In this document: piece by piece, positions 9,081 through 18,082 of the stretch
Position numbering within the stretch: position 1 is the first letter of the stretch
Layout: each line of letters opens with the position of its first letter
Origin: a virus
Direction: 5' to 3' (one strand)
Length of the DNA: 31,826 nucleotides
Virus record (IMG/VR): IMGVR_UViG_3300013006_000088
Coordinates: 1 to 31,826 of that record
Program-made: the position numbers and the translations under genes
Notes under the pieces: model-generated
Database searches by the model: none
Told to the model about the DNA's origin: nothing
What the model saw: the letters and a program-made list of their open reading frames with translations, nothing else

Positions 9081-12000
9081 ATGGCTAAAGACCAGTGGGA
9101 AGTTGTATCACGAACCCCTATACAGTCTTCTAAGTCACCTTGGGAAGTTGTATCTGTAACTCCAATCGGAGAAGAGGATAGGAAAAAGAAAGAAGAGGAA
9201 GAGCGGAAGAAGCAAGGAATAGCTTCTATTCTTCCTGAGGATCCTTTTAAGCCTACTATTTTAACTAAAGACACCCGATATAAATCTGGTAAAGGTGGCT
9301 ACGACTTTGAAAAAGGTGAAATAGCTCCGACCATTAACAATACTTACTACACTCCTGAAGGTGTATTGGTTACTCGTGACCCTAAACAATCTAACCAAGA
9401 TTGGGCGGCTGAACAGAAAGCTAGAGGCGCTCAGCCTATCAGTACCTATGCAGGTATTAGCGATCTAATTACTCCGCGCTATCCACTTCCTACGCCAGTT
9501 GCTCCAGTTCAGCAAGCACCCACTCCTCCTGTTCCGCCTCCCGCTCAACCTACAGCCCAGCCTGTTGCCCCTCAAGCATTAGCTCCTACTAAACCTACCG
9601 ATGAGTTTGCTCCTTTAGAAGAGTACGGCAAACAATTTAAAGGTATGTTTACAACTGGTTTCCCCATGATGGGAGAGCAGTTAAAAATGTCTGGCGGTGC
9701 TGAGTCATTAGACATGACTGCCAAGAAGTTTACTTTAATGAATAAGATTGACAGCGGTGAGTTCACCGATGTTCGTCAGCTTCGCTCACAACCTGGATTT
9801 AGTCCTGAGGTGGGTATGTACTTTGCCTCTAAGCAAGATGTTAGAGATAAATTAAAGAATTCTGTAACCAAAGATTTGGTTAACAACAAACAGTTCATCA
9901 TGGCTTCTATGGCCGCACTTGAGAACTATAAGAAAGAAGCTGAGCAGTATCGTCCTAGAACAGACGAGTTAACCGACATCCGTATGGATGCAAACTTCCC
10001 CAAAGATTTTACAAACTATTTAGCCGCCAAAGCTGGTTCTGGCACGGCTCAATATGGCCCATTAATGTTGAGTGCTATTTTTGGTGGTGCGCCATTAACA
10101 ATGGGTCTGAGCACTAGCATGGGTATGTCAGAGACTGTTGGTAATCGTATGAAGTTTATGGAAGAGAAGTTAAAAGGACTTCCTCCAGAACAGCAAGCTC
10201 AAGCAATGGTTAAGTATTTGAATGAAACAGATGATGTCAACATGATGGTTGCCATTGCATCTGGTTCTATGGATACATTCTTTGGTTTGGCTGGTGGTCT
10301 TATTAAGAACATTGCTAAGAGCAACTTAGAAAATCAGACTAAGAAACAAGCCATGAAAGAGGCTGTTAAAGATCTTCCTAAGAACTTAAAGGGAGAGTTT
10401 GTAACTGGCGGTGCTCAAGAGGGAACTCAGATTCTTGGCGAGAAGGCTCTTGGAGAACAGAAAGATATTCTTAATGTTAAGAATGCTAAGCGTATTCTAA
10501 ACGCCGCTGCTGCCGAGGCTGCTAGTGTATTGGGTGGTGCTCCTCTTAATGTTGCGGCTGCTGGTCTTCGCGCGCCTGGTGCGCCTGCTCCTGAGGTTAA
10601 GGAAAGGATTGAGCCTACCTTAGAGATGACTCAGCGTCCTGAGAAAGAGCTACTTCCTAAAGAACCTATCGTTCCTCTTGAGGATCGAGAAAAGAGCATA
10701 GCAATTCAGACTGCTCCTACGCAGACTACACCTACTGAAACTGTACCCCCAGTTGAGGTTAAGGCGGAAGAGCAACTGCCTCAGTTCCCAGATCAAGAAC
10801 TGGACGATCTGATTGCCAAGTATGAGACTCCTGCAACTACACAAGTGACTGCCGAAACGCCTGCCGTTTTGCCTGCCGAAGTACCTGCTATTCCTTTAGA
10901 AACAACAACTTCCGAGGTGCAGGCACCTGCCGAAGCACCTGCTGTAGCACTTCCTGAATTAAAAGCACCATCTGGTTTTAAGTTAAAGAAGGGTCGCAAT
11001 GAGCAGGTAGTTTTAGCCGCTCGCCAGTTGGCTAATGGAGAAATTACCAAAGAAGAGTTTGATAAGTATGTAGATACATATACGCCTATCGCAACCATCG
11101 ACATAGATAAGATGGAGCCTCCAATTGAAGACGCTCCTATGGCGGAGATGTTGACTACCAAACTAGGTAAGGACAACAAAGATCCTGCCAAAGTCAATGC
11201 ACCTATAGCTGATGGCACTCCTGTTGGTCTGCGTATGGACATCCCCGCTTTGGATTGGGGTAAAGCTAATAAGCAGAATGGTAGCGTAGTTTCTATCCAC
11301 TATGCCTCTGATCCTAGTAATCAAGAATCTGGACGAAATCTTAGTTACAAATCGGCTGGCGCTATCACTGACGCTCAGTTTGCTATTCGTGATGAAAACA
11401 GAGCATTTAAAGTTGCACAAAGTGTAGAAGGTCGTAAGGGTAGGAAGACTCCACAGCAGACCATTGAAGGTAAGTGGGTCAACATGACTCCTGCTCAAGT
11501 GATGCAGAAGATTCAAGAGAACTTTAACAATCCAGAGTGGACGCAGGTCAGCATGGATCCCCTGCGCCATTCGTTCTTCTATAGCAGGGCTACTAAAGAG
11601 CCTGTCATTTCAGCCGATGAGGTACTTCAGGTTGGACGTTTTGTTCTGGCTAAGAATGTAAAAACTGCTCCTCGTGAACAGTTCCTCTACAACTTAGATC
11701 CTAATAGTCCAGTGGATGCGACTAACCCAGACACTAGTTACAACTTAACCGATTCTATTCTTGACTATGTTGATCAAGAGAATCAGAAGCGTTCACCTTC
11801 TTTAATTCGTGAGATCAAGACTCTTACCAATCAGCGTAACGAAGGTAGGTTAACTGACCAAGAGTACCTTGATCGTGTCAATGCTGCTATTGAAGCAGAC
11901 CAAGAAGCTAAAAACAAGAAGTTGATGAGGTCTGGTGACCGAATTCGTGGTGCTGACTTTATCCGTCAAAAGCTATTGGAAGCTAAACGCCGCGGTCAGT

Positions 12001-15000
12001 TGTCTGAGAATGCAGTTGACATGGCTGAGTGGTTCATCCTTAAGAACCCTGCTTTAGTTGATGATCTAGCCATTGGTATTAAGACCCGTAGCGAGTTTGG
12101 TGTGGGAGGTATGTACTCCGCCTTATCTCGTTTGATGATCCTTATGAAGAATGGTAGTAACGACAATACTATTGTTCACGAGATCTTGCACCACCTTGAG
12201 CGCATGATGCCTAAGGATATGCAGGATGCTATTCGTAAGGAGTGGGGCAAGGCATTACTCGCGGCAGAGAAGAAGGCTAAGACTCCAGCGGAGAAGCTGT
12301 TCTTTGCATTGCTGATGAACACCTACTTTGGTAGCAATAAGTTTGGTGATGTAGTCGTACCCCCAGAGTCTAAAGCTCTGTACGACAAGGTAAGTCGCTA
12401 TCCCATTCAGCCTTATGGTGTGAATACTTCCCCTATGGAAGTAGCACTTGATATGCTCAAGACTGGTGAAGCGTCTATGGACTTGTACCAGTACACGAAT
12501 CCTTCAGAGTTCTGGGCTGTTCGGGCTTCGGACATCGTGGCTAAACGCTTTGACATGAAGGACTCTACTGTTAACCGCATCCGCCAGTGGCTCAGAGAGT
12601 TAGTACAGAAAATCAAAGGCTTCTTCGGTCTACGATCTGACGCTCCATTGATCAAAGCTTTGAACAGTCTAGCTAAGTCTGATGGTACTTTCCAGTCTAA
12701 GAACTTACTTAGCGAGGGTAGCAAGGCGTACTCTATTCAGAAGCAAACACCTGAAGAAATTGGTCAGGAAGTCATGGAAGATATGCTCGATATGGGCAGA
12801 GCGCCAGAGGCACCAGAGCCTGGCATTCTTCAAAAGACTCGTGATGTTATCGTCAACAGTGTTTCCAATCCCAAGATTGATGTGGCTTCAGCCAAACAAG
12901 CAGCTATCAAAATGGGTAACAAGTTTGAGAATGCCGCGTTTAGTTCTGATGCGGCTTTGAACAACGATCTGGGCAGAGCTGTAAAGGAAAGCTTTACAGA
13001 TAACGCTGAGATGGTTGGAGCTATGCTTGAGACTAGCTTAAGTCAAACTGTCTGGTCGGACGCTGTTGCTAGTGCTCACCTTAACTATGGAAACTCTAGA
13101 TATAACGAAGAGTTGCACAAGTGGGAAGCTGTAGATAGTGATGCCAAACTATCCAACATCTCAAAAGAAGTTGGTGAGATTGCCCAGAAGTATGGCTATA
13201 CCCATGAGTTTGCACAACAAGTAGCACACACTGCTTTTGAAGCTCGACGTACTGGTTCTTTAAATCAGTTTAACGAAGACCTTAGGATTCGTGCTAACTC
13301 CATTCGCGCGCAAGGTGGGGTTGAGGTTGATGCCCTGCGTAACGCTGGAAATACCGATGAAGCAGATGCCTTAGAAAAGAAAGTAGAAGCTGCTGCTAGA
13401 AAGATTCTCAAAGCTAGTAAGACAATTCATCTGACTGATGAAGAGATTGAAAAAGGCAAGAACTTCTTCCGTAAGATTCCTGAACTTAAGAAGATCTCTA
13501 AGATATGGGGTGAGATGCGAGAGAACTCAGCCAAGGTCATGGTTGATAGCGGTCTTTGGAGTGCCGAAGACGCTGATAAGTTACTTAGCAACATTGACTA
13601 TGTTCCTTTCAATCGTGTCATGGATGAGACTGATGATGTGGCTCGTCAGGAAATGTTGCGTGGCCTAGTTGTTAGAGCTAAAGAACCTGGCATCAAGGGT
13701 TCTTTAAGACCTGTTAACGACATCTTTGACAACATGACTAAGTGGACTCAGTACGCTATTGGTCGTGCGGTTCGTAACCGCTCTGCTTTAGCACTGATAG
13801 ATTCTGCTGTTGATAGGGGTTTGGCTGAAAAGGTCAGTGCCAAAGACAAGGGCAAGAATGTTGTTCGTGTCTGGCGTGAAGGCAAGGAAGAGTTCTATGA
13901 CATGGTTGATCCCATGTACATAGATGCGTTCAGAGGTCTAGAGTCTGTAGCTATTCCTGCGCTAAAGTGGTTTTCTGCTCCTGCTGAAGTTCTGCGTAGC
14001 TCGATTGTGATGTTCCCTCTATTCACATTGCTACAAGTTCCTGCCGACTCCTTTGCCGCCATGTTCACATCTGGTCTAAGACCAAGATTTGCTTTGTCTA
14101 TTCCTGCTCGTGCGGCTAAAGAGTTTGCTCTTACTTTGGCTAACATGAGTAAGGCTAACCAAGAACTGGCAAGGTTCGGTGTTGTTGGTGTGAAGGATTT
14201 CTCGTCTGCCGTTGCTCGTAAGGACATTGAAGTCAGGGCTGGTTTGCGTGGCTCTCCTGGTGTCTGGAATGCAGTTAAGAATGGTCTGCACCATTTTGCT
14301 ATGGCTGGTGACAACGCTGTTCGTCAAGCTACCTTTGAAGCTACGATGGCACAGGGTAAGAAGGATAAGAAAGATCCTATCCAAACCAGAGCCGAAGCTA
14401 TTGAGAAAGCATTTGAGGTATGGAATGTACGCCGCCGTGGTACGAGCAAGTTGTTGTCAATAGCTTCTCAGGTTATTCCATTCTTTAATGCCTACCTTGC
14501 GGCTCAGAACATTGCTTATAAAATGGTGACTGGTCGTGGCATCTCTCCAACTGAGCGTAAGAATGCTTACGCTACATTGGCGGCTACGACTGGATCGGTG
14601 ATGGTTCTGTCTTTGCTGTACACCATTTTGCTTGCCGATGATCCAGACTACTTGAAGAAGCAGACTGTGGTTCGAGATCGTATGCTGATGATTCCTGGCA
14701 CTGATGGCTTGGGTATTCCTTTGCGTTCAGACTGGTACACAATGCCTAAGATCCTGACTGAGCATTTGTATTTGCTTATCACAGAGAAAGGTTATGAGGA
14801 CGCTAGGAAGTTCCGAACTTCTATGCGAGACTCTTTGGCTAACTCTTTGCTTAGTCCTACACTTATTCCTCAGGCTGTCAAAGCTCCGATTGAGGTTGCT
14901 ATCAACTACAACTTCTTCCAAGGTCGCCCACTGGTGGGTGAGTTTGAGAAGAAGAAAGAAGCTGAGCGCCAGTTCAATGAGTCTACTTCTCAGTTGGCTA

Positions 15001-15572
15001 GGCTCTTGTCCAAAGCGCCAGTTAACTACAACTTCGAGCGTGGGGAATGGCAAGGTATGTCTCCTATCGCCATCGATCACCTGATCCGAGGAATGTTTGG
15101 AACGATGGGTGGTTTGGTTTCATATACTTCTAACTTCTTCTTGCAAGACCCTGAGGTTGAAAAACCTACTGTATCTTTTAGAGAGGCTATGGCTACATTC
15201 CCTGGTGCTAGTGGTGTGTTCACTAAGGATCAGGAAGCTGGTCTGAAGAACGACTTCTATGTCTTGCGGGATGAGACTAACAAAGCCGCTGCTACATTCT
15301 CGGACATTAAGAACCGTAGTCCTCAAGAGATTGACAAAATGTTAAAGGATGAAAAGTTCATAGCTCGTTATGGCATGAATAAGAGTGTAGAGAAGATTGC
15401 CAAAGAACTGTCTGACATTCGTAAACAGATTAATCAAGTATCTAACCTTCCCAAAGACATTATGAAGAGGGAAGAAAAAGATAAGCTGATTAAACAATTA
15501 AGGGCATCTGAGTCTGAGATCCTTAAGACTATCAATGTTAAGGAACTCAGGAAAGAAGCCAAAATTGAATGA
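9081..15572 (+). CDS. Giant polyvalent ejection-type protein with HExxH peptidase motif and LPD38-like C-terminal domain (2163 aa)
   Basis: This is the largest gene, about a fifth of the window. In order: an N-terminal duplicated motif, WEVVSRTPI and WEVVSVTPI (residues 6-28); a Pro-rich linker (about 130-170); a helical domain with an amphipathic or hydrophobic Gly-rich segment (about 315-350); a Pro/Glu/Ala linker (500-640); a domain of unknown type (about 640-1000); a zinc-peptidase signature HEILHH at 1033-1038; and a helical C-terminal half with a hydrophobic, membrane-like segment at about 1836-1855. The region about 1540-2020 resembles the large polyvalent-protein-associated domain LPD38. 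Such proteins are carried in the virion and injected with the DNA to build a conduit or act in the host. The peptidase may cut peptidoglycan cross-links or host proteins; its target is not visible. It is the last gene of the late operon. Confidence 0.8.
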   Translation: MAKDQWEVVSRTPIQSSKSPWEVVSVTPIGEEDRKKKEEEERKKQGIASILPEDPFKPTILTKDTRYKSGKGGYDFEKGEIAPTINNTYYTPEGVLVTRDPKQSNQDWAAEQKARGAQPISTYAGISDLITPRYPLPTPVAPVQQAPTPPVPPPAQPTAQPVAPQALAPTKPTDEFAPLEEYGKQFKGMFTTGFPMMGEQLKMSGGAESLDMTAKKFTLMNKIDSGEFTDVRQLRSQPGFSPEVGMYFASKQDVRDKLKNSVTKDLVNNKQFIMASMAALENYKKEAEQYRPRTDELTDIRMDANFPKDFTNYLAAKAGSGTAQYGPLMLSAIFGGAPLTMGLSTSMGMSETVGNRMKFMEEKLKGLPPEQQAQAMVKYLNETDDVNMMVAIASGSMDTFFGLAGGLIKNIAKSNLENQTKKQAMKEAVKDLPKNLKGEFVTGGAQEGTQILGEKALGEQKDILNVKNAKRILNAAAAEAASVLGGAPLNVAAAGLRAPGAPAPEVKERIEPTLEMTQRPEKELLPKEPIVPLEDREKSIAIQTAPTQTTPTETVPPVEVKAEEQLPQFPDQELDDLIAKYETPATTQVTAETPAVLPAEVPAIPLETTTSEVQAPAEAPAVALPELKAPSGFKLKKGRNEQVVLAARQLANGEITKEEFDKYVDTYTPIATIDIDKMEPPIEDAPMAEMLTTKLGKDNKDPAKVNAPIADGTPVGLRMDIPALDWGKANKQNGSVVSIHYASDPSNQESGRNLSYKSAGAITDAQFAIRDENRAFKVAQSVEGRKGRKTPQQTIEGKWVNMTPAQVMQKIQENFNNPEWTQVSMDPLRHSFFYSRATKEPVISADEVLQVGRFVLAKNVKTAPREQFLYNLDPNSPVDATNPDTSYNLTDSILDYVDQENQKRSPSLIREIKTLTNQRNEGRLTDQEYLDRVNAAIEADQEAKNKKLMRSGDRIRGADFIRQKLLEAKRRGQLSENAVDMAEWFILKNPALVDDLAIGIKTRSEFGVGGMYSALSRLMILMKNGSNDNTIVHEILHHLERMMPKDMQDAIRKEWGKALLAAEKKAKTPAEKLFFALLMNTYFGSNKFGDVVVPPESKALYDKVSRYPIQPYGVNTSPMEVALDMLKTGEASMDLYQYTNPSEFWAVRASDIVAKRFDMKDSTVNRIRQWLRELVQKIKGFFGLRSDAPLIKALNSLAKSDGTFQSKNLLSEGSKAYSIQKQTPEEIGQEVMEDMLDMGRAPEAPEPGILQKTRDVIVNSVSNPKIDVASAKQAAIKMGNKFENAAFSSDAALNNDLGRAVKESFTDNAEMVGAMLETSLSQTVWSDAVASAHLNYGNSRYNEELHKWEAVDSDAKLSNISKEVGEIAQKYGYTHEFAQQVAHTAFEARRTGSLNQFNEDLRIRANSIRAQGGVEVDALRNAGNTDEADALEKKVEAAARKILKASKTIHLTDEEIEKGKNFFRKIPELKKISKIWGEMRENSAKVMVDSGLWSAEDADKLLSNIDYVPFNRVMDETDDVARQEMLRGLVVRAKEPGIKGSLRPVNDIFDNMTKWTQYAIGRAVRNRSALALIDSAVDRGLAEKVSAKDKGKNVVRVWREGKEEFYDMVDPMYIDAFRGLESVAIPALKWFSAPAEVLRSSIVMFPLFTLLQVPADSFAAMFTSGLRPRFALSIPARAAKEFALTLANMSKANQELARFGVVGVKDFSSAVARKDIEVRAGLRGSPGVWNAVKNGLHHFAMAGDNAVRQATFEATMAQGKKDKKDPIQTRAEAIEKAFEVWNVRRRGTSKLLSIASQVIPFFNAYLAAQNIAYKMVTGRGISPTERKNAYATLAATTGSVMVLSLLYTILLADDPDYLKKQTVVRDRMLMIPGTDGLGIPLRSDWYTMPKILTEHLYLLITEKGYEDARKFRTSMRDSLANSLLSPTLIPQAVKAPIEVAINYNFFQGRPLVGEFEKKKEAERQFNESTSQLARLLSKAPVNYNFERGEWQGMSPIAIDHLIRGMFGTMGGLVSYTSNFFLQDPEVEKPTVSFREAMATFPGASGVFTKDQEAGLKNDFYVLRDETNKAAATFSDIKNRSPQEIDKMLKDEKFIARYGMNKSVEKIAKELSDIRKQINQVSNLPKDIMKREEKDKLIKQLRASESEILKTINVKELRKEAKIE

Positions 15573-15573
15573 A

Positions 15574-15592
15574 TAAACGTTTAGTAATGCAT
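15574..15592. repeat. Left copy of a 19-bp inverted repeat (TAAACGTTTAGTAATGCAT)
   Basis: These 19 bases are the exact reverse complement of 22190-22208. The element contains two small palindromes, TAAACGTTTA and ATGCAT, separated by GTA. This copy fills the 19-base gap between the convergent late operon (stop at 15572) and the minus-strand operon (stop codon at 15592-15594). No T-tract is attached, so it is not an ordinary rho-independent terminator. Confidence 0.8.
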
Positions 15593-16428
15593 TAGTCTCC
15601 GCAGAAGCAAGCGATGGTTTCACCTGACAGGTCAAACATATCGGTTTGCTTTGTGGAGTACTCAAGCATGGAGGCGTAGGTTGGTCTATCGATCCTAAAC
15701 TTATTGGCATTACCATCTGTAAAAGTGGCAGCTAAAGTTTCCATTTTTGCCCACCAGATAGCCCGTTCAGGTTTCTCTTGGATTAAAGATTGGATCTGAC
15801 CACTTGGTTTGAGATAGCACAAGTCGCAGTTCCCTGCCAAGGTTCTGCCATTGAATGTGGTCAGTTCTAATTTGAATGGTTGGGTCGCCCAGAACGCCTC
15901 TATTTGCGCTATATCCACGCCATCCATAGCCAAGGGTGCGAGAGGCGTTTCAGCCTTCCTATCGGCTCTTAATTTGGCGGCGCGTCTTGGCTCGTCAGCC
16001 CTGATCCCAACCATAGCAGTCCACTCTTCCCAACCGATTGACTTTAGATACCTAGCCACCGCCCGAATCTTTAGCTCAGCAGTGCAGGATTTATTGATTG
16101 GGTTTGGAAGTTTGCCATAGTGTCGAATGACTTCCTCGAATGGCTCACCATCTCTACTGGCTGTCTCGTAGGTAACTTTCTTGTATCTTTGATCTGCATC
16201 CTCGTGAGATACATACTCGATCCAAGTCACAGGTACATTCCAGTTGACAGAGCAATCATTTATAAACTTCAGGGTCGCCTCTTCTTCTTTGCCAGTGTTG
16301 GCAAAACAGACAACAGCTTTAGGTGGTAGACCATTGTTCTCTTGTAGAACCCGCCACAGCATATAGGCGGATGTCCTACCGCCTGAGAAGCTGATCACTG
16401 TGGGTTCATCTATCTTGTAAGGACTCAT
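15592..16428 (-). CDS. PAPS reductase/PP-loop family protein with Cys cluster (278 aa)
   Basis: The N-terminal PP-loop VISFSGGRTSAYM (residues 11-23) binds the ATP/adenylyl group in the adenine nucleotide alpha-hydrolase superfamily. GIRADEPRR (141-149) and C115 in KSCTAELKI are typical of the PAPS reductase (CysH-like) branch. Cysteines at 115, 201, 204, 274 and 276, with the ending ACFCGD, could bind an iron-sulfur cluster. Phage members of this family are often uncharacterised; DndC-like or tRNA-thiolation-like sulfur transfer is possible. No dnd partner genes are in the window. It is the last gene of the recombination operon and overlaps the upstream HNH gene by 23 bases; AAAGG lies before the ATG. 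Confidence 0.8.
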   Translation of the reverse strand: MSPYKIDEPTVISFSGGRTSAYMLWRVLQENNGLPPKAVVCFANTGKEEEATLKFINDCSVNWNVPVTWIEYVSHEDADQRYKKVTYETASRDGEPFEEVIRHYGKLPNPINKSCTAELKIRAVARYLKSIGWEEWTAMVGIRADEPRRAAKLRADRKAETPLAPLAMDGVDIAQIEAFWATQPFKLELTTFNGRTLAGNCDLCYLKPSGQIQSLIQEKPERAIWWAKMETLAATFTDGNANKFRIDRPTYASMLEYSTKQTDMFDLSGETIACFCGD

Positions 16429-16681
16429 CTAGAAGCCTTTCTATGGTAATTGCTAGGGCATCTAACTCATCCATCTTTTTAATCGACCACATCCGTTTCT
16501 GGCCATGCCAGCCATTGAAACTTCCTTGGTGGCAATCAGTACATAAAGCAACCACAGTGAATTGCTGATGTTGCTTTACATGGTGGGCGGCGCTAGGAGG
16601 AGGGGCATCACAGACAGAGCAGGGTAAACCCTTGACTCTACCTATGTGCTCCCTTTGTTTGGTGGTTAGTTTATTGTTCAT
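16406..16681 (-). CDS. Ref-like HNH nuclease (91 aa)
   Basis: A short protein with PCSVCDAPPPSAAHHVKQHQ, then ALCTDCHQGSFNGWHGQKRM. The CxxC/CxxC pair with HH and H matches the zinc-binding HNH fold of the RecA-dependent nuclease (Ref) group and related phage HNH proteins. Its place downstream of ERF and SSB genes fits a role in recombination or in trimming DNA joints. The start is coupled to the upstream stop (ATGA). It is much shorter than P1 Ref and lacks that protein's long N-terminal basic arm. Confidence 0.7.
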   Translation of the reverse strand: MNNKLTTKQREHIGRVKGLPCSVCDAPPPSAAHHVKQHQQFTVVALCTDCHQGSFNGWHGQKRMWSIKKMDELDALAITIERLLDESLQDR

Positions 16682-16899
16682 TTCTTACTTTTAAACTTAT
16701 TCAGTTCAGCTTTAGCATCAAGCCAAGGCTGAATGTAAACCATCCGCCTGTCATGGTTCTTGTTCCACTCTTTGATAGCTATGAAAGGATTGGGAGCTGC
16801 CTCCCACTCCCTCATCCAAATGACTTCCTGTTGGGCTATCTCGCTTTGTGCGTTACTTACAACTTTCTCCAGTTGTTCAATCTGAGTTTTTCGGTTCAT
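16678..16899 (-). CDS. Small coiled-coil hypothetical protein (73 aa)
   Basis: A charged, helical protein (IEQLEKVVSNAQSEIAQQE; KAELNKFKSKK) with no recognised domain. It overlaps both neighbours by 4 bases within the recombination operon, so it is almost certainly translated. Confidence 0.65.
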   Translation of the reverse strand: MNRKTQIEQLEKVVSNAQSEIAQQEVIWMREWEAAPNPFIAIKEWNKNHDRRMVYIQPWLDAKAELNKFKSKK

Positions 16900-17090
16900 C
16901 GCTCTAACCTTTCCTTCATCATCTCTTCTGCCTGATCGTAGGAGACCTGGGCATTGTGTCGGAGGTTTTCACCCCCCGACAAACCCATCAAAGCAAACGC
17001 TGCGAAGAAGTCGAGGATAGTGATGTGCTCCAGTGGAACTGGCTCCAACCTTACCAAGCTCTCAACTCCTTCAGCCTTTCGCTTTGCCAT
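16896..17090 (-). CDS. Hypothetical protein (64 aa)
   Basis: A basic N-terminus (MAKRKAEG) precedes a hydrophobic centre (ILDFFAAFALMGLSGG, residues 26-41) and a charged tail (AEEMMKERLER). The centre is too short and interrupted for a confident membrane segment. It overlaps the upstream RHH gene by 20 bases and the downstream gene by 4. I do not recognise the family. Confidence 0.6.
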   Translation of the reverse strand: MAKRKAEGVESLVRLEPVPLEHITILDFFAAFALMGLSGGENLRHNAQVSYDQAEEMMKERLER

Positions 17091-17394
17091 TCTTACTCTC
17101 CTTATTGATGTTCTGATTAACGATCATCTCAGTTAACTTGAACTCCAAGATCTCAGCAATGGTCGTGCCTTCTAAGCTGATCTTGCTTGCCCAGTCGTCT
17201 TCATTAATAAGAGCAATTGAATCACGCACACCTTTGTTATAGCCACCATTGAACTGATCATCTCCTTCAATGATAAGGGTGATGGCATCACGCACCAGAC
17301 CCGAAGCTTTGCGTTGCCCTGCGGCCAGCTTAAGTTTGTCGTATACATCTCGCTTGAGGTGTACTGAATAGGGAACTAAACGGTTGTCTTCCAT
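17071..17394 (-). CDS. Ribbon-helix-helix-like DNA-binding protein (107 aa)
   Basis: Residues 8-43 (VPYSVHLKRDVYDKLKLAAG, then SGLVRDAITLII) fit the ribbon-helix-helix pattern: a short strand, then helix, turn and helix ending in hydrophobics. RHH proteins usually dimerise to repress promoters. The rest (EILEFKLTEMIVNQNINKES) is helical with a basic end. It could be the regulator acting at the repeated TATCAGGTAT promoter element, but nothing ties it to that site directly. Overlaps the upstream gene by 19 bases. Confidence 0.6.
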   Translation of the reverse strand: MEDNRLVPYSVHLKRDVYDKLKLAAGQRKASGLVRDAITLIIEGDDQFNGGYNKGVRDSIALINEDDWASKISLEGTTIAEILEFKLTEMIVNQNINKESKNGKAKG

Positions 17395-17795
17395 GCTTGG
17401 AACTCCTGATTGATTATGCGTAGCTGACTAGCTGCCGCTTGGTTTTCTCTTAACTCTGCTCTTGATTGAATGTTTAACTCTTCTTTAAGCCAAGCAGTGG
17501 CGATATCTTCTGAGGCATCAAAGGTCTGGCCTGCCTCCAGTAGGAATCGTTGGAACATAGGATCACGGCACAGAATGCCTGCTATCCTAACCATGTCGCC
17601 AGAGTGTTCTTGTTCTCTGATCATGGGTCGCTCTTCGTTAGTAAGTCTCACCATTACCACCTGATATCTAGCACCCACGAAGTCCCGAAGAATCTCTTCA
17701 GGTACTTCGTCAGGATGCACAGAAAGGGTAAGGATGTACCCAGTCCGGTCTTGTTTAAGGGCTACCTTCACGCCCTCGAACTTACTGATTTCCAT
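17376..17795 (-). CDS. Hypothetical phage recombination-operon protein (139 aa)
   Basis: A mixed alpha/beta protein: a beta-rich N-terminal part (VKVALKQDRTGYILTLSVHP; RYQVVMVRLTNEERPM) and a helical C-terminal half. I recognise the style from phage operons that carry SSB and annealing proteins but cannot name a function. The gene lies 2 bases downstream of the SSB-like gene. No catalytic motif is visible. Confidence 0.7.
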   Translation of the reverse strand: MEISKFEGVKVALKQDRTGYILTLSVHPDEVPEEILRDFVGARYQVVMVRLTNEERPMIREQEHSGDMVRIAGILCRDPMFQRFLLEAGQTFDASEDIATAWLKEELNIQSRAELRENQAAASQLRIINQEFQAWKTTV

Positions 17796-17797
17796 GA

Positions 17798-18082
17798 TCA
17801 GAAGGGGATATCTGAGTCGTCTTCAGGTATGGCTTTCTGCTCTGGCTTCTTGTAGGTACTAACCTTCAAGCTGAAGAACTTTCCATACTGACCTTCCTTA
17901 AGCCATGCTCCGAACTTAATGTTCACAGAATCGCCATTGTTCTCGACGGCTTCTTTGATCATCTCTTTCAAGAGTGAGACATCGATGTCCAAGTTCCCGT
18001 TGTAGTCAGGAGAGTTGGGGTTGATCTTGGGTTGCTTAGCCTTGCCGAGCATTCCTGCATTTGGGTATTTCGTAGCCATCAT
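17798..18082 (-). CDS. Minimal single-stranded DNA-binding-like protein (94 aa)
   Basis: The C-terminus PEDDSDIPF matches the acidic SSB tip (DDxIPF type) that docks partner proteins. The preceding strand-rich segment (DSVNIKFGAWLKEGQYGKFF, SLKVSTYKKP) could be half of an OB-like fold. At 94 residues it is well below the length of a bacterial SSB (about 170). The position between the ERF gene and other recombination genes supports the role. Two Met codons open the gene (MMATKYP); the start is coupled to the ERF stop. Confidence 0.7.
   Translation of the reverse strand: MMATKYPNAGMLGKAKQPKINPNSPDYNGNLDIDVSLLKEMIKEAVENNGDSVNIKFGAWLKEGQYGKFFSLKVSTYKKPEQKAIPEDDSDIPF

Noticed and set aside
15573-15592. 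Bidirectional terminator between the convergent operons
   Set aside because: Only a 5-pair palindrome (TAAACGTTTA) without a loop or T-run; the repeat is better explained otherwise.
16120-16329. Plus-strand ORFs over the minus-strand recombination operon
   Set aside because: They are antisense to well-supported genes and have no ribosome sites or family features.
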